This document shows positions 37,675 through 45,382 of a DNA stretch of 64,000 nt, piece by piece. The DNA comes from a virus: positions 1 through 64,000 of IMG/VR virus record IMGVR_UViG_3300023179_000058; one strand, written 5' to 3'. The position numbers and the translations under genes were made by a program. Below the pieces are notes generated by a model that worked only from the letters and a program-made list of their open reading frames with translations, had not been told where the DNA came from and did no database searches. How positions within the stretch are numbered: the stretch's first letter is position 1; each line of letters opens with the position of its first letter.

Positions 37675-37835
37675 TGAAAGGTTCAATTCGTTTTTTTCTT
37701 GGCTTGCTGATTGTGTTCGGTGCCGTTGGTACCCTTGAAGTGAATCCTGATGCAAGTTTAATCGCGCAGTTAATTCTGGCTGGCGCAGGTTTGATGTTGA
37801 TGAAGTCCGGTTCGGACGCACTAGGAGGTGTATGA
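37674..37835 (+). CDS. Small two-helix membrane protein (53 aa)
   Basis: Basic start, hydrophobic segments at about residues 5-20 and 28-44 with glycine between. GGAGGTAAAG precedes the ATG (TGATG overlap). Unknown role. Confidence 0.55.
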   Translation: MKGSIRFFLGLLIVFGAVGTLEVNPDASLIAQLILAGAGLMLMKSGSDALGGV

Positions 37836-38077
37836 TGTTTATTGCAAAGCCAAATGATATGAATTTTTCAAATTCGCAAGAGTTTGCTGATATGTTTGCG
37901 GCGCAAGCGTATTTGGAAGAAACTACTGGAGTCAACATGCCGATGGACGAATGGATCATCCTCGGTAAGATTCTAGAAGTTGGTGTTGACGGTACTCCGG
38001 CAATGCCAGAGTTTTACCCGAAAATGCGTAAGGGTAATATTGTCATGGAAAGGGTTGACATTGAATCCTTCCTGTGA
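37832..38077 (+). CDS. Small acidic protein (81 aa)
   Basis: GGAGG precedes ATGATG at 37832. The acidic product (MMFIAKPNDMNFSNSQEFA...) is not recognised. The next promoter overlaps its 3' end. Confidence 0.6.
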   Translation: MMFIAKPNDMNFSNSQEFADMFAAQAYLEETTGVNMPMDEWIILGKILEVGVDGTPAMPEFYPKMRKGNIVMERVDIESFL

Positions 38078-38083
38078 TAGAAT
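38055..38083 (+). promoter_or_regulatory. Sigma70 promoter without GTTG box
   Basis: TTGACA (38055-38060), 17 bases, TAGAAT (38078-38083), inside the end of the upstream gene and 49 bases before the winged-helix gene. Confidence 0.7.
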
Positions 38084-38132
38084 GATAATGTTGGTTGGTA
38101 ATTTGTTTTTTTCTTAATTTAGGAGATTGATT

Positions 38133-38618
38133 ATGTCGAAGAATCTGCAATATGTGAAGGTGTTTGAGTTACTTCAAAACGCCAAGGGTCCTGTCAAGGT
38201 TTCTGATGTAAAGGCTTTGGATGGCATTGTGCCGACACGCCTTTCCACTTACCTGTGGGAAATCAAGAAAAACACGGGCTTTGCTGTTAAGTCCAATCGT
38301 GACGGTCGCACCGTTGTGAGTTATGAACTTGTTGGTTCGGGAACTGCTCCCGCCCCAAAGGTAGTACAGGTGACTAAGGTAGCCACCACCAAGACTACGA
38401 CTAAGGCTACCACTAAGGCTACTGCAAAAGCCGCGCCTGCTAAAGTGACGAAGGTCGCTAAGGCAAAGGCTATCGCGAGTGAAATGGAAGACGATGTTCT
38501 TCCGACTGCTAAGATGGTCAAGAATGCCAATGTGTTTGACGCATTGGATGAGATTGATACCACGACCGCTGACTTTGAGGATCGTGAGTATGCATCGCAG
38601 TATGTGAAGGGAATGTAA
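38133..38618 (+). CDS. Winged-helix protein with histone-H1-like basic tail
   Basis: Residues 5-70 form a winged-helix pattern (YVKVFELLQNAKGPVKVSDV, TRLSTYLWEIKKNTGF, YELV). Residues 75-115 are a Thr/Ala/Lys/Val repeat tract (TTKATTKATAKAA type) like eukaryotic or bacterial H1 tails, and the C-terminus is acidic. Such proteins bind DNA non-specifically or regulate transcription. AGGAG precedes ATG 38133 and it has its own promoter. Confidence 0.7.
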   Translation: MSKNLQYVKVFELLQNAKGPVKVSDVKALDGIVPTRLSTYLWEIKKNTGFAVKSNRDGRTVVSYELVGSGTAPAPKVVQVTKVATTKTTTKATTKATAKAAPAKVTKVAKAKAIASEMEDDVLPTAKMVKNANVFDALDEIDTTTADFEDREYASQYVKGM

Positions 38619-38622
38619 AATC

Positions 38623-38799
38623 ATGAACCTGGGACAGGCGAACACCGGTTCGCCTGACCTAATCCCTCTAGTGCTTGAAGCATGGAATCAGGGTTACTCA
38701 GGCGAACAGGTTGTGCTATACATATGCCACAAGACTGGTTGCACTATTGGCGAAGCGAAGGACGCAATTGAGCAAGTTTATTTGACAATGAAGGATTAA
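38623..38799 (+). CDS. Small protein, possible helix-turn-helix (58 aa)
   Basis: The ORF MNLGQANTGSPDLIPLVLEA... contains a helix, GYSGEQVVLYICHKTGCTIGEA, then another helix, an arrangement like a short helix-turn-helix. It lies between the H1-like gene and the HAD gene with no gaps. Confidence 0.55.
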   Translation: MNLGQANTGSPDLIPLVLEAWNQGYSGEQVVLYICHKTGCTIGEAKDAIEQVYLTMKD

Positions 38800-38800
38800 A

Positions 38801-39289
38801 GTGATTAATAAAATCTACCTTGATATGGATGGCGTTCTATGCGACTTTGATAAGCGTTGGCTTAAATTGTTTAATGAAACGCCTAGACAAACCCGCGAAA
38901 GAAAAGAATTTGTTCCTAACTGGGACACTTTCGTTTTGAATGAAAACTTTGTAACATTGGATGATTTTCCTGGCTCAGACGATTTGCTAAAATTCGTTAT
39001 ATCAAAATCTGATACTGTTGATATTGAAATTCTGTCCTCAAGTGGCGGGCAGAAGTACCATAACGAAGTGAGGGATCAAAAGTTGCGATACCTCAAGGCG
39101 CGTGGTTTGCATTTTCCCACTAACATTGTTCCAGGTCGCAAGTTGAAACAAAACTATGCAACACCTGATTCTATTCTTATTGATGACACCGAAGATGTAA
39201 TTGAAGCCTTTAATCGTGCAGGTGGCATCGGTATCTTGCATAAAGACGCGAGTGAAACTCTAACTGTTTTAAAGGAAATTTTTAAGTGA
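38801..39289 (+). CDS. HAD-superfamily 5'-nucleotidase-like protein, second copy
   Basis: GTG start. Motif I DMDGVLCDF near residue 8, motif II ILSSSGG near residue 78, and ILIDDTEDVIEAF near residue 130 match small 5'-deoxynucleotidases. It is similar in order and length to the gene at 1146, with the canonical Gly in motif I. The two are divergent paralogues or independent acquisitions. Confidence 0.8.
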   Translation: MINKIYLDMDGVLCDFDKRWLKLFNETPRQTRERKEFVPNWDTFVLNENFVTLDDFPGSDDLLKFVISKSDTVDIEILSSSGGQKYHNEVRDQKLRYLKARGLHFPTNIVPGRKLKQNYATPDSILIDDTEDVIEAFNRAGGIGILHKDASETLTVLKEIFK

Positions 39290-39516
39290 AAACTTTCAGT
39301 ACATTCGAATCGGTTGATGGTATGAATGGTTGCATGAAACGCCCTATTGTGGTTCATGCGAAACAGATTACCGAAGATTTTCGCGTTGATACACTCGAAG
39401 GTAATTACAAGCAAGGAAAAGCAGGTGATTACTTAATGCGCGGTATCGAAGGCGAACTTTATATTTGTGATAAAGCAATTTTTGAAAAAACTTATGATTG
39501 GGTGCCACATGAGTAA
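39286..39516 (+). CDS. PGDYG-type small protein
   Basis: GTG start overlapping the HAD stop. The 76-residue product includes HAKQITEDF and AGDYLMRGIEGELYICDKAIFEKTY, characteristic of small PGDYG-like domains in phages and bacteria, function unknown. Confidence 0.65.
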   Translation: MKTFSTFESVDGMNGCMKRPIVVHAKQITEDFRVDTLEGNYKQGKAGDYLMRGIEGELYICDKAIFEKTYDWVPHE

Positions 39517-39709
39517 TGGACTAATGATTGATTGGGATACGGCTGATCGTATCACCTTATTGACACTCCAGAATTATCGTGATAACCTACAAGATCATTT
39601 GAACGGCGGCGCTGATGGAAGCCGATGGTTGCATCCAGATGATGAAACGCATAATCGTGCAATGATCCAAGCAATCAATTTTGTAATCAAAGACTTTGGC
39701 GGAGCCTAG
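39509..39709 (+). CDS. Small conserved phage protein (66 aa)
   Basis: The start overlaps the preceding stop. MSNGLMIDWDTADRITLLTL then DETHNRAMIQAINFVI is a pattern of a short helical family common in phages. Start could instead be ATG 39524. Confidence 0.6.
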   Translation: MSNGLMIDWDTADRITLLTLQNYRDNLQDHLNGGADGSRWLHPDDETHNRAMIQAINFVIKDFGGA

Positions 39710-39710
39710 C

Positions 39711-39917
39711 ATGGCTGAGCCAATGACAGAGGAAGACCTAATCTATCGGGCATGGCGTGATAGTGAATCGTATCAAGTGCCAATGACAAGAGAAGGCGAA
39801 GAAAAAGCGCAGGCGCGATTCTATGCATTTCGCAAAGGATGGAACTATGCTAAGTTTCACACTAAGCATAATGATATTTACATGAAGGACTACTACGAAC
39901 ATGGACCAAGACTTTGA
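39711..39917 (+). CDS. Small charged protein (68 aa)
   Basis: GGAGCCTAGC precedes ATG 39711. Charged, with an aromatic middle (FYAFRKGWNYAKFH). No function recognised. Overlaps the next gene by 17 bases. Confidence 0.6.
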   Translation: MAEPMTEEDLIYRAWRDSESYQVPMTREGEEKAQARFYAFRKGWNYAKFHTKHNDIYMKDYYEHGPRL

Positions 39918-40305
39918 ACGATTGAATGATATGCTCAAGGATCATTTCACTCATGTGGAACGAGCCTACTTGGGCACTGGTATTGGATGGTACAATCTCA
40001 TCTATACTTTGACCAATTGCATTGATCGCCGGCTTGAACACCTAAACAAGGATGGTGGCAATCGTAAAGTAGTCATCGCACAAATCAAAGAAAAGTTTGG
40101 TGGTCTTCGGTATTATGCTGACGGTGATGTAGACGAACAAATGGATGGCATGATTGACTTTGCCGAGTCTTTGAGTTATACTATCTGTGAAGAGTGTGGT
40201 CAACCTGGCAAACTTAGAAGCGGCGGTTGGATTCGCACTCTCTGTGATGTGCATGAAGCCAAACGGCAAGAATATTATAAAGGTTTAAATGATGAACGAC
40301 TTTGA
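39901..40305 (+). CDS. Conserved phage protein with C-terminal zinc ribbon
   Basis: The 134-residue product has QIKEKFGGLRYYADG near residue 62 and CEECGQPGKLR...TLCDVHEAK near residues 98-122, the core of a family widespread in phages and bacteria. The CxxC...CxxH forms a zinc site. Function unknown. Confidence 0.75.
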   Translation: MDQDFERLNDMLKDHFTHVERAYLGTGIGWYNLIYTLTNCIDRRLEHLNKDGGNRKVVIAQIKEKFGGLRYYADGDVDEQMDGMIDFAESLSYTICEECGQPGKLRSGGWIRTLCDVHEAKRQEYYKGLNDERL

Positions 40306-40477
40306 AGTACATGAGATTGGATCGTTTACAGAGATTAAATTGTCTCGCGCATTGGCTCGAACGATTGAACAGAATCTTATTCAATTCGGTAATGTGATGC
40401 CGCAAGATGTAATCAATGCATATCACGAATTAAGAAAACATTATCAATGGCAAATTGAACAAGGAGCAATGTCATGA
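40289..40477 (+). CDS. Small protein, unknown function (62 aa)
   Basis: AAAGG precedes ATGATG at 40289. Helical C-terminal half; no motif recognised. Overlaps both neighbours slightly. Confidence 0.55.
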   Translation: MMNDFEVHEIGSFTEIKLSRALARTIEQNLIQFGNVMPQDVINAYHELRKHYQWQIEQGAMS

Positions 40478-40761
40478 GTGTAGCAGAATGGGAAACTAAA
40501 GATAAGAACAAACTCCGTAAGTGGCTTGGTGAACACCTAGCATACGGACCTGTAACTGTTGTCTTTGAAAAGAAAGATGGCACCTTGCGTGAAATGCGTT
40601 GCACATTGAAAGATGTGCCTGAGTACGAACGCAAAACTGAGAGCGAAACGCCTCGCAAGAAAAATGATGAAGTAATGTCCGTGTTTGATATGGACAAAAG
40701 CGAATGGCGTTCTTTTCGTATTGATTCAATTAAAGAAATTAAATTTGATTTAACATCATGA
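40474..40761 (+). CDS. Small SH3-like conserved phage protein
   Basis: The 95-residue product contains GPVTVVFEKKDGTLREMRCTL and VFDMDKSEWRSFRIDSI. This family of small beta-barrel phage proteins recurs many times in marine phages. GGAGCA precedes the ATG. Function unknown. Confidence 0.7.
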   Translation: MSVAEWETKDKNKLRKWLGEHLAYGPVTVVFEKKDGTLREMRCTLKDVPEYERKTESETPRKKNDEVMSVFDMDKSEWRSFRIDSIKEIKFDLTS

Positions 40762-41474
40762 AAAAACTATCTGCACTAGCACTCGCAATCGCATGTGGCG
40801 TAGCAAACGCAAACATTCGTGGCGAAGGAGAACACCGTTTTGGTCCTGAGACTGCCGAGAATGTTGCATGTGCTATTGCAGAAGAAAAAGCGAAAGAGAA
40901 TGCAATTGCAAACTTTGTTGGTGAATTGATTGAGCATCAAACCAACGAAGTGTGCCGAGATACACAATGCACCACACACCGCGCTTACTTTTCAGAAGTA
41001 AGTGGCGAGATTCGTAGAATCATTCGCAAACAGTCTTTTGTCGCACCAGACAACAAGGCATCTGTTTGCATTGTTGAAATTGATGCCGATGTGGTGAAGA
41101 TTGAAAACTCTATTGATCTAAGAGTTAAAGGTAAGAATCAACTACTGAATGGCGAACGATTTGGTCTGCAAATGGTTTCTAATCGAACCGGCAACCTCGC
41201 TATATTTAATATGACTGACGATAAGTATAGATTGATCCATATGATTCGAATCGATAAGCCAAACTCGGAATTCACATTCCCAAATGGCGGCAAGTTTCAA
41301 GCAATTCTACCAAACGGCAAATACCAATCCAATGAATTGCTTGTCTTTTTATTTACTGAGAACGATTTGACATTTGACGATGTTTACAGTAAAATGGAGT
41401 TTGAAAGGTTAGTGAAAGACTTGCCATTCAAAAATAGGAAGTTGATTAGTCATCAAATTAACATTACGAGGTAA
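40758..41474 (+). CDS. Secreted LPP20/FlgT-like envelope protein
   Basis: Signal peptide (MKKLSALALAIACGVANA) and a 220-residue periplasmic domain. The first half (ENVACAIAEEKAKENAIANFVGE) resembles the helix of LPP20/FlgT-like proteins; the second half (LNGERFGLQMVSNRTGNLAIF) resembles DUF4384. It is first of three envelope genes in tandem (then two lipoproteins). Probably an outer-membrane-associated complex (inference). Confidence 0.65.
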   Translation: MKKLSALALAIACGVANANIRGEGEHRFGPETAENVACAIAEEKAKENAIANFVGELIEHQTNEVCRDTQCTTHRAYFSEVSGEIRRIIRKQSFVAPDNKASVCIVEIDADVVKIENSIDLRVKGKNQLLNGERFGLQMVSNRTGNLAIFNMTDDKYRLIHMIRIDKPNSEFTFPNGGKFQAILPNGKYQSNELLVFLFTENDLTFDDVYSKMEFERLVKDLPFKNRKLISHQINITR

Positions 41475-41476
41475 TT

Positions 41477-41617
41477 ATGAAGTATTTGTTTGTTATGATT
41501 TGTGCCGCCATGCTATCTGCATGTGGTACAATTGGTGGTGCAATGCAAGGCGCAGGACAGGATTTGAATGCCGCTGGCACCTATGTTAAAAATGTCGGAA
41601 GGAGTGAGAATCGATGA
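41477..41617 (+). CDS. Entericidin-like small lipoprotein (46 aa)
   Basis: The ORF MKYLFVMICAAMLSAC-GT has a lipobox at Cys16 and a short GAMQGAGQDLN amphipathic tail, exactly the layout of entericidins. GAGG lies seven bases upstream. Stop and the next ATG overlap (ATGA). Confidence 0.7.
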   Translation: MKYLFVMICAAMLSACGTIGGAMQGAGQDLNAAGTYVKNVGRSENR

Positions 41618-42231
41618 ACCAGACGCTATGTTATGTTTTGCTTCCCATTGTAGTTTCGTTGGCGGCATGTAGTTCCGTACCAACAAGCAATGGCGTTACA
41701 GTAAAGAATGAACGGATGTTTACGAATGAAGTAAACTATCCTAGTTGGTATACCGAAGCACCAAAGAAAGACGATAAAGGAATCTATGCCGTTGGCTCTG
41801 AGTATTCGAAAGACTTTCAATTCTCAGTAGACAAGGCTATGCTTTCCGCAAAGCGTGAACTTGCGTCACAGTTTTCGTCATACACTAGTGCAATGATGAA
41901 AGACTTTGCATATGAGTCTGGCATGACTGGCTCTGATGTAGCAAGGGCTGATCTAGAGCGTACAACTAAAATGGTTGTTGCGCGAGTGAACCTTGTTGGC
42001 GTACAGCGCGTAAACATGAAGACTGTGCATGAAGAAAATGGTTATCGTACATTCGTGCGACTGCTATATAACGAAGATGCATCCAATCAAATTCTGCTGA
42101 GTGAGATTCGTAGAAACCAAGCATTGTATGCTAGATTCCGTGCGTCAAAGTCATTCCAAGAACTTGAACGCGAAACTGATAAAATCGATCAACAAAAAGT
42201 AGAAGAGATAAAGGCTCTTACTCAGCAATAA
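41614..42231 (+). CDS. LPP20-family lipoprotein
   Basis: The 205-residue product has a lipobox SLAAC at Cys19. NYPSWYTEAPKKDDKGIYAVG and DKAMLSAKRELASQ are the signature of LPP20/FlgP-like lipoproteins, outer-membrane proteins associated with flagella or surface in bacteria. A coiled C-terminal helix ends the protein. Preceded by an entericidin-like and a FlgT-like gene. Confidence 0.75.
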   Translation: MNQTLCYVLLPIVVSLAACSSVPTSNGVTVKNERMFTNEVNYPSWYTEAPKKDDKGIYAVGSEYSKDFQFSVDKAMLSAKRELASQFSSYTSAMMKDFAYESGMTGSDVARADLERTTKMVVARVNLVGVQRVNMKTVHEENGYRTFVRLLYNEDASNQILLSEIRRNQALYARFRASKSFQELERETDKIDQQKVEEIKALTQQ

Positions 42232-42241
42232 GGAGACTGAC

Positions 42242-42721
42242 ATGCCTAACTGGTGTAATAATTCATTTAATGTCGAAGGCGACAAAGAAGCCATTGATAA
42301 ATTTGAAGCCTTTCTCGAAGGTAATAACGGCAAAGACTGGTTCGATTTTTTTGCGCCAACACCTGCTGAATTGAAAGATGAAGGTTGGTACAATTGGAAT
42401 ATATCCAATTGGGGTTGCAAATGGAATTGCGATGCCCAAGATTGGGTACGAGAAGGAAATAGAATTTCCTTCTGGTTTGATTCTCCATGGGGTCCGCCTG
42501 TTGAACTGTACTACAAAATTGAACATGCTGGTCTGACTGTGCAAGCAGAATACATGGAAGAAGGTATGCGATTTGTTGGTGAGTTTATTGATGGTAGCCA
42601 TGAGACTTACGAATATCAAGATGTAGAAGACTTGGACGATATTCCAGAACATTTGGTCGAGAATTGGAACTTGTACGACCAATTTGAATCTTGGGAAGAT
42701 GAAGACGAGGACGAAGAATGA
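42242..42721 (+). CDS. DUF1281/YubB ferredoxin-like domain protein
   Basis: The 159-residue product opens MPNWCNNSFNVEGDKEAIDKF and has DFFAPTPAEL and NWGCKWNCDAQ, the conserved strings of YubB/DUF1281 proteins known from plasmids and phages. Acidic C-terminus. Function unknown. Confidence 0.75.
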   Translation: MPNWCNNSFNVEGDKEAIDKFEAFLEGNNGKDWFDFFAPTPAELKDEGWYNWNISNWGCKWNCDAQDWVREGNRISFWFDSPWGPPVELYYKIEHAGLTVQAEYMEEGMRFVGEFIDGSHETYEYQDVEDLDDIPEHLVENWNLYDQFESWEDEDEDEE

Positions 42722-42903
42722 GATTCCTTTCTGGCGTTATCATAGGCGTTTTTATTTGTACTGTTGGTTTTGTTGAGGTTGTGAATATTGTATCCAAAGG
42801 TATTCGCATCATTGAACATACTGTACAAGATCAATGGATGCAAGATCGTGGTCGGATTCGTCATCCGCAACCAGTTGAGGTAAACAATGACAAAACAATA
42901 TGA
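42718..42903 (+). CDS. Small membrane protein (61 aa)
   Basis: One N-terminal membrane helix (about residues 4-26) then a hydrophilic tail. Overlaps neighbours at both ends. Not recognised. Confidence 0.55.
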   Translation: MRFLSGVIIGVFICTVGFVEVVNIVSKGIRIIEHTVQDQWMQDRGRIRHPQPVEVNNDKTI

Positions 42904-43120
42904 TGGATTGTCCGAACGCGATATTGAAAATTTGAATTTTCTTGCCAATGCATCCGATGAGGTACTGCGCGATTGGATGTGCAATTTTGCCGACCAAGAC
43001 GATTTGGAATATGCAGGTGAACTGCTGGAAATGCTAAGATACCGCCTCCTTGACTTTGCGGCAGAACGATCCGACCTATCCGAAAGCCGTAAAATTCTCT
43101 CAAAATACGCCGCCGACTGA
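42887..43120 (+). CDS. Small helical acidic protein (77 aa)
   Basis: Leu/Glu/Asp-rich, helical, no motif. Its TGA stop is the start of the second copy of the 32-bp repeat. Confidence 0.6.
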   Translation: MTKQYDGLSERDIENLNFLANASDEVLRDWMCNFADQDDLEYAGELLEMLRYRLLDFAAERSDLSESRKILSKYAAD

Positions 43121-43200
43121 CCGGTTTTCCGGGCTTTTGGGCGGCTTTTTCGGCTTGCTGATAGTCTGACCCTCACCCCCTAGAAAAAACCGCCCTAAAT
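43118..43200 (+). repeat. Repeated gene-end module, copy 2
   Basis: Bases 43118-43149 are identical to 36994-37025 and again start at the upstream stop codon. Similar CCCCCTAG and AAACCGCCC segments follow before the GTTG boxes. Confidence 0.7.
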
Positions 43201-43201
43201 C

Positions 43202-43298
43202 GTTGTTTTTTAGACAACATTTGTTGCTTTTTAGACAACAGTTGGGAAAAAACAACACTTTAAATAGTGCTTGACATGGGTGCCCATTGTGCTATACT
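43202..43298 (+). promoter_or_regulatory. Three GTTG boxes plus sigma70 promoter
   Basis: GTTGTTTTTTAGACAAC (43202-43218), GTTGCTTTTTAGACAAC (43223-43239) and GTTGGGAAAAAACAAC (43241-43256); the last ends 14 bases before TTGACA (43271-43276), 16 bases, TATACT (43293-43298). Confidence 0.8.
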
Positions 43299-43329
43299 AG
43301 AGTCTGAGATTGAGAAAACGGAGATAGAT

Positions 43330-43668
43330 ATGACGATGGAAACTGCTCTCGAAACCCTAAAGAATGACATTGTGGCTGACTACGAAGGTTGGCAGACACT
43401 AAGCGGCAAACCCCGTACCGAAATCCAAGCCCGTATGCTTGACGAATTTATCAATGGCATCCGAATTGACGAAGGTAGCAAGTACATCAAAGTGGTGACT
43501 GGCTCTTCCGTTTGGGGTTTCATTGTGAAGACTGATACCGATAAGAAATTTCGCAAAGGCGATATTCTGAAAGCGGCTGGTTGGGCGGCTCCTGCGCGTA
43601 ACGCGGCTCGCGGTAACATTCTTGACGGTGGCTATACGATTCGTTGGACTGGTCCTCTTTATCTCTAA
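43330..43668 (+). CDS. Early protein, unknown function (112 aa)
   Basis: ATG 43330 follows GGAGATAGAT. Helical first half and a C-terminal SVWGFIVKTDTDKKFRKGDILKAAGW segment, which also occurs in phage/plasmid proteins near LPD29-type genes. The strong promoter suggests early expression. No function. Confidence 0.65.
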   Translation: MTMETALETLKNDIVADYEGWQTLSGKPRTEIQARMLDEFINGIRIDEGSKYIKVVTGSSVWGFIVKTDTDKKFRKGDILKAAGWAAPARNAARGNILDGGYTIRWTGPLYL

Positions 43669-43680
43669 AGGAATTTTCTC

Positions 43681-44019
43681 ATGGTTATGCTTGTCATTCA
43701 AACCCAAGTTTATGAAAACTATGGCGCCCATGATTGGGATGGCACCGGTGTGTGTCCCGATTACTGGAAGGCTAAAGGCGGGCATGAGTACAAAATTAAA
43801 AATGTTCCTCTAAATACAGATTATGAGGAAATTGTATCCATTGCTGGCGTGGAAAAAAGCAATGAATACATCCGTGAGCATATTCTAGGCTGGACCATTG
43901 AGAATGACGATTACCTATCGTGGTTTGAAAAGTCTCAGTTGGAGTATGATGGCAGTATTGTATATCCAGAACCGTCCGTAGAGTATGCGGACCTTATTGA
44001 GGAAGGAACTGTAGCATGA
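43681..44019 (+). CDS. Conserved phage protein (VIQTQVYENYGAHDWDG type)
   Basis: The 112-residue product carries LVIQTQVYENYGAHDWDGTG and CPDYWKAKGGHEY, conserved strings of a family common in phages and plasmids. Possibly a small beta domain; role unknown. Confidence 0.7.
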   Translation: MVMLVIQTQVYENYGAHDWDGTGVCPDYWKAKGGHEYKIKNVPLNTDYEEIVSIAGVEKSNEYIREHILGWTIENDDYLSWFEKSQLEYDGSIVYPEPSVEYADLIEEGTVA

Positions 44020-44111
44020 TTATAGGCGAATTTATTTCAATTTATCCGTTGATGAATCAAATCAATTTATATCTTGAAATCCTTAAAGAACATTTCGTAG
44101 GTGCAAAATGA
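44016..44111 (+). CDS. Micro-protein (31 aa)
   Basis: The ATG overlaps the previous stop (ATGA) and its own stop overlaps the next ATG (ATGA). MIIGEFISIYPLMNQINLYL is partly hydrophobic. Coupling on both sides is the main support. Confidence 0.45.
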   Translation: MIIGEFISIYPLMNQINLYLEILKEHFVGAK

Positions 44112-44266
44112 GTAAGATGGGTGACCTACTAATTGAGATTGAAGAGTTACATGCCATGGGGTTTAATCCAGATGAAATATCTAAAACAACCGGCATGTCG
44201 TTGCGTTTTATTCTTGAGGTACTTGAAAATTTAGAACCTGATTTTTTAAACGAAGAACCATATTAA
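44108..44266 (+). CDS. Small helix-turn-helix-like protein (52 aa)
   Basis: MSKMGDLLIEIEELHAMGFN then PDEISKTTGMSLRFILEVL fits a short helix-turn-helix (resolvase-like) and an acidic tail. Overlaps both neighbours by stop/start. Confidence 0.55.
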   Translation: MSKMGDLLIEIEELHAMGFNPDEISKTTGMSLRFILEVLENLEPDFLNEEPY

Positions 44267-44751
44267 TGTACGAATTTATTTTCAATGACAGATATGATAA
44301 ATCTCTTATACGAATCCTAGACATTATCTGGAAAGACTTGGATGAAGAGGCGGCACAAATGCCGAGCAGAACCAAGCAAGAGATTTTCAACAAAATTTGC
44401 TCCGACTTGAAAGCAAAGACAACCTTTGCTATTCACAAGTCGGATGTTGTTTTTTATGTAGAGCCTGACAGTCCTTGGGTTGCAAGGATTCATATTTTTA
44501 CAGTAGACGAAGGCGTGTTTGGTCGTGAAAGATTGAAAGCCGCGGCTGAATTAACTTCATTTATTTTCCGTAATACTAAATTTGAAAAACTTTATGGGGT
44601 AACTGCCAATAAAAAATTTATTCTTATGGCAAAGTATTCCAAATGGAAGCCAGGACAAGAAGGTATTCTTACAAAGTCTTATAAAACAAAAGATGGACAA
44701 TTGATTGATCAATATTTAATAAGCGTAAATAAATCGGAATTCATGAAATGA
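44266..44751 (+). CDS. GNAT-like acetyltransferase
   Basis: In this 161-residue product the C-terminal part (KFEKLYGVTANKKFILMAKY then WKPGQEGILTKSYKTKDGQLIDQYLI) has the sequence order of GNAT N-acetyltransferases used by phages. The acetyl-CoA-binding loop is weakly conserved. Target unknown. Confidence 0.55.
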   Translation: MYEFIFNDRYDKSLIRILDIIWKDLDEEAAQMPSRTKQEIFNKICSDLKAKTTFAIHKSDVVFYVEPDSPWVARIHIFTVDEGVFGRERLKAAAELTSFIFRNTKFEKLYGVTANKKFILMAKYSKWKPGQEGILTKSYKTKDGQLIDQYLISVNKSEFMK

Positions 44752-44900
44752 AACTATCACTACATGACCGCATGACAAGATACAATTGGTACCACAAAGC
44801 AATCACTCAATTTACCTTGATGGAGTGGTTTGTTTTATTTTCTCTTTTTGGTTATTTAATTTATGTAACATATGAAATCCTATCGGCAATATTATTTTGA
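44748..44900 (+). CDS. Small membrane protein (50 aa)
   Basis: ATG overlaps the preceding stop. Amphipathic N-terminus and one membrane helix (about residues 26-46). Not recognised. Confidence 0.5.
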   Translation: MKLSLHDRMTRYNWYHKAITQFTLMEWFVLFSLFGYLIYVTYEILSAILF

Positions 44901-44928
44901 ACATGCAATGAAACAAATTCGCGTTGCA

Positions 44929-44957
44929 TTGACAATGCTTTGGCATGGTGTTATAAT
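44929..44957 (+). promoter_or_regulatory. Sigma70 promoter without GTTG box
   Basis: TTGACA (44929-44934), 17 bases, TATAAT (44952-44957), upstream of the small membrane gene at 44994. Confidence 0.75.
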
Positions 44958-44993
44958 GAATAAAGGTCATCATAGCACATGGAGGAAAAAATA

Positions 44994-45143
44994 ATGTGGA
45001 CTGTACTCAATTTAGTTTTCTCATGGTGGGCATGGCAGTCTGCATCCAGCGCGTTTGAAAACAAACATGATGGGCTAGGTTGGACAATGATATTTGTAAG
45101 TGCAATAAATTTTGCATCCGCATTGGTAAGCATAGGTCTATAA
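44994..45143 (+). CDS. Small membrane protein (49 aa)
   Basis: GGAGGAAAAAATA precedes ATG 44994. Two hydrophobic stretches (VLNLVFSWWAW and a C-terminal WTMIFVSAINFASALV). A consensus promoter is 37 bases upstream. Stop and the next ATG overlap (TAATG). Confidence 0.6.
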   Translation: MWTVLNLVFSWWAWQSASSAFENKHDGLGWTMIFVSAINFASALVSIGL

Positions 45144-45382
45144 TGGAAGACATTGTTTACCGACTACGCAAAAGAGCAGAAATTCGTAGGCAGATTCCTA
45201 CTCGCAAAAGTGTGCAAGAAGGCGCACCTGATCGTATTGCAGATTTGCTAGAAGAAGCCGCAAGTGAAATTGAACGGCTTCGTTTGCTTTATGCCGCAGA
45301 TATGATGAGCGATAAAAATTATAAAGAAGGTACTTTCGAAGAGCAAGAAAAGTTTAACCGTGAAAGAAACTATCCATTATGA
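45143..45382 (+). CDS. Conserved small phage protein (79 aa)
   Basis: MEDIVYRLRKRAEIRRQI then DRIADLLEEAASEIERLR, a short coiled-coil-type family found in many phages. Function unknown. Confidence 0.65.
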   Translation: MEDIVYRLRKRAEIRRQIPTRKSVQEGAPDRIADLLEEAASEIERLRLLYAADMMSDKNYKEGTFEEQEKFNRERNYPL

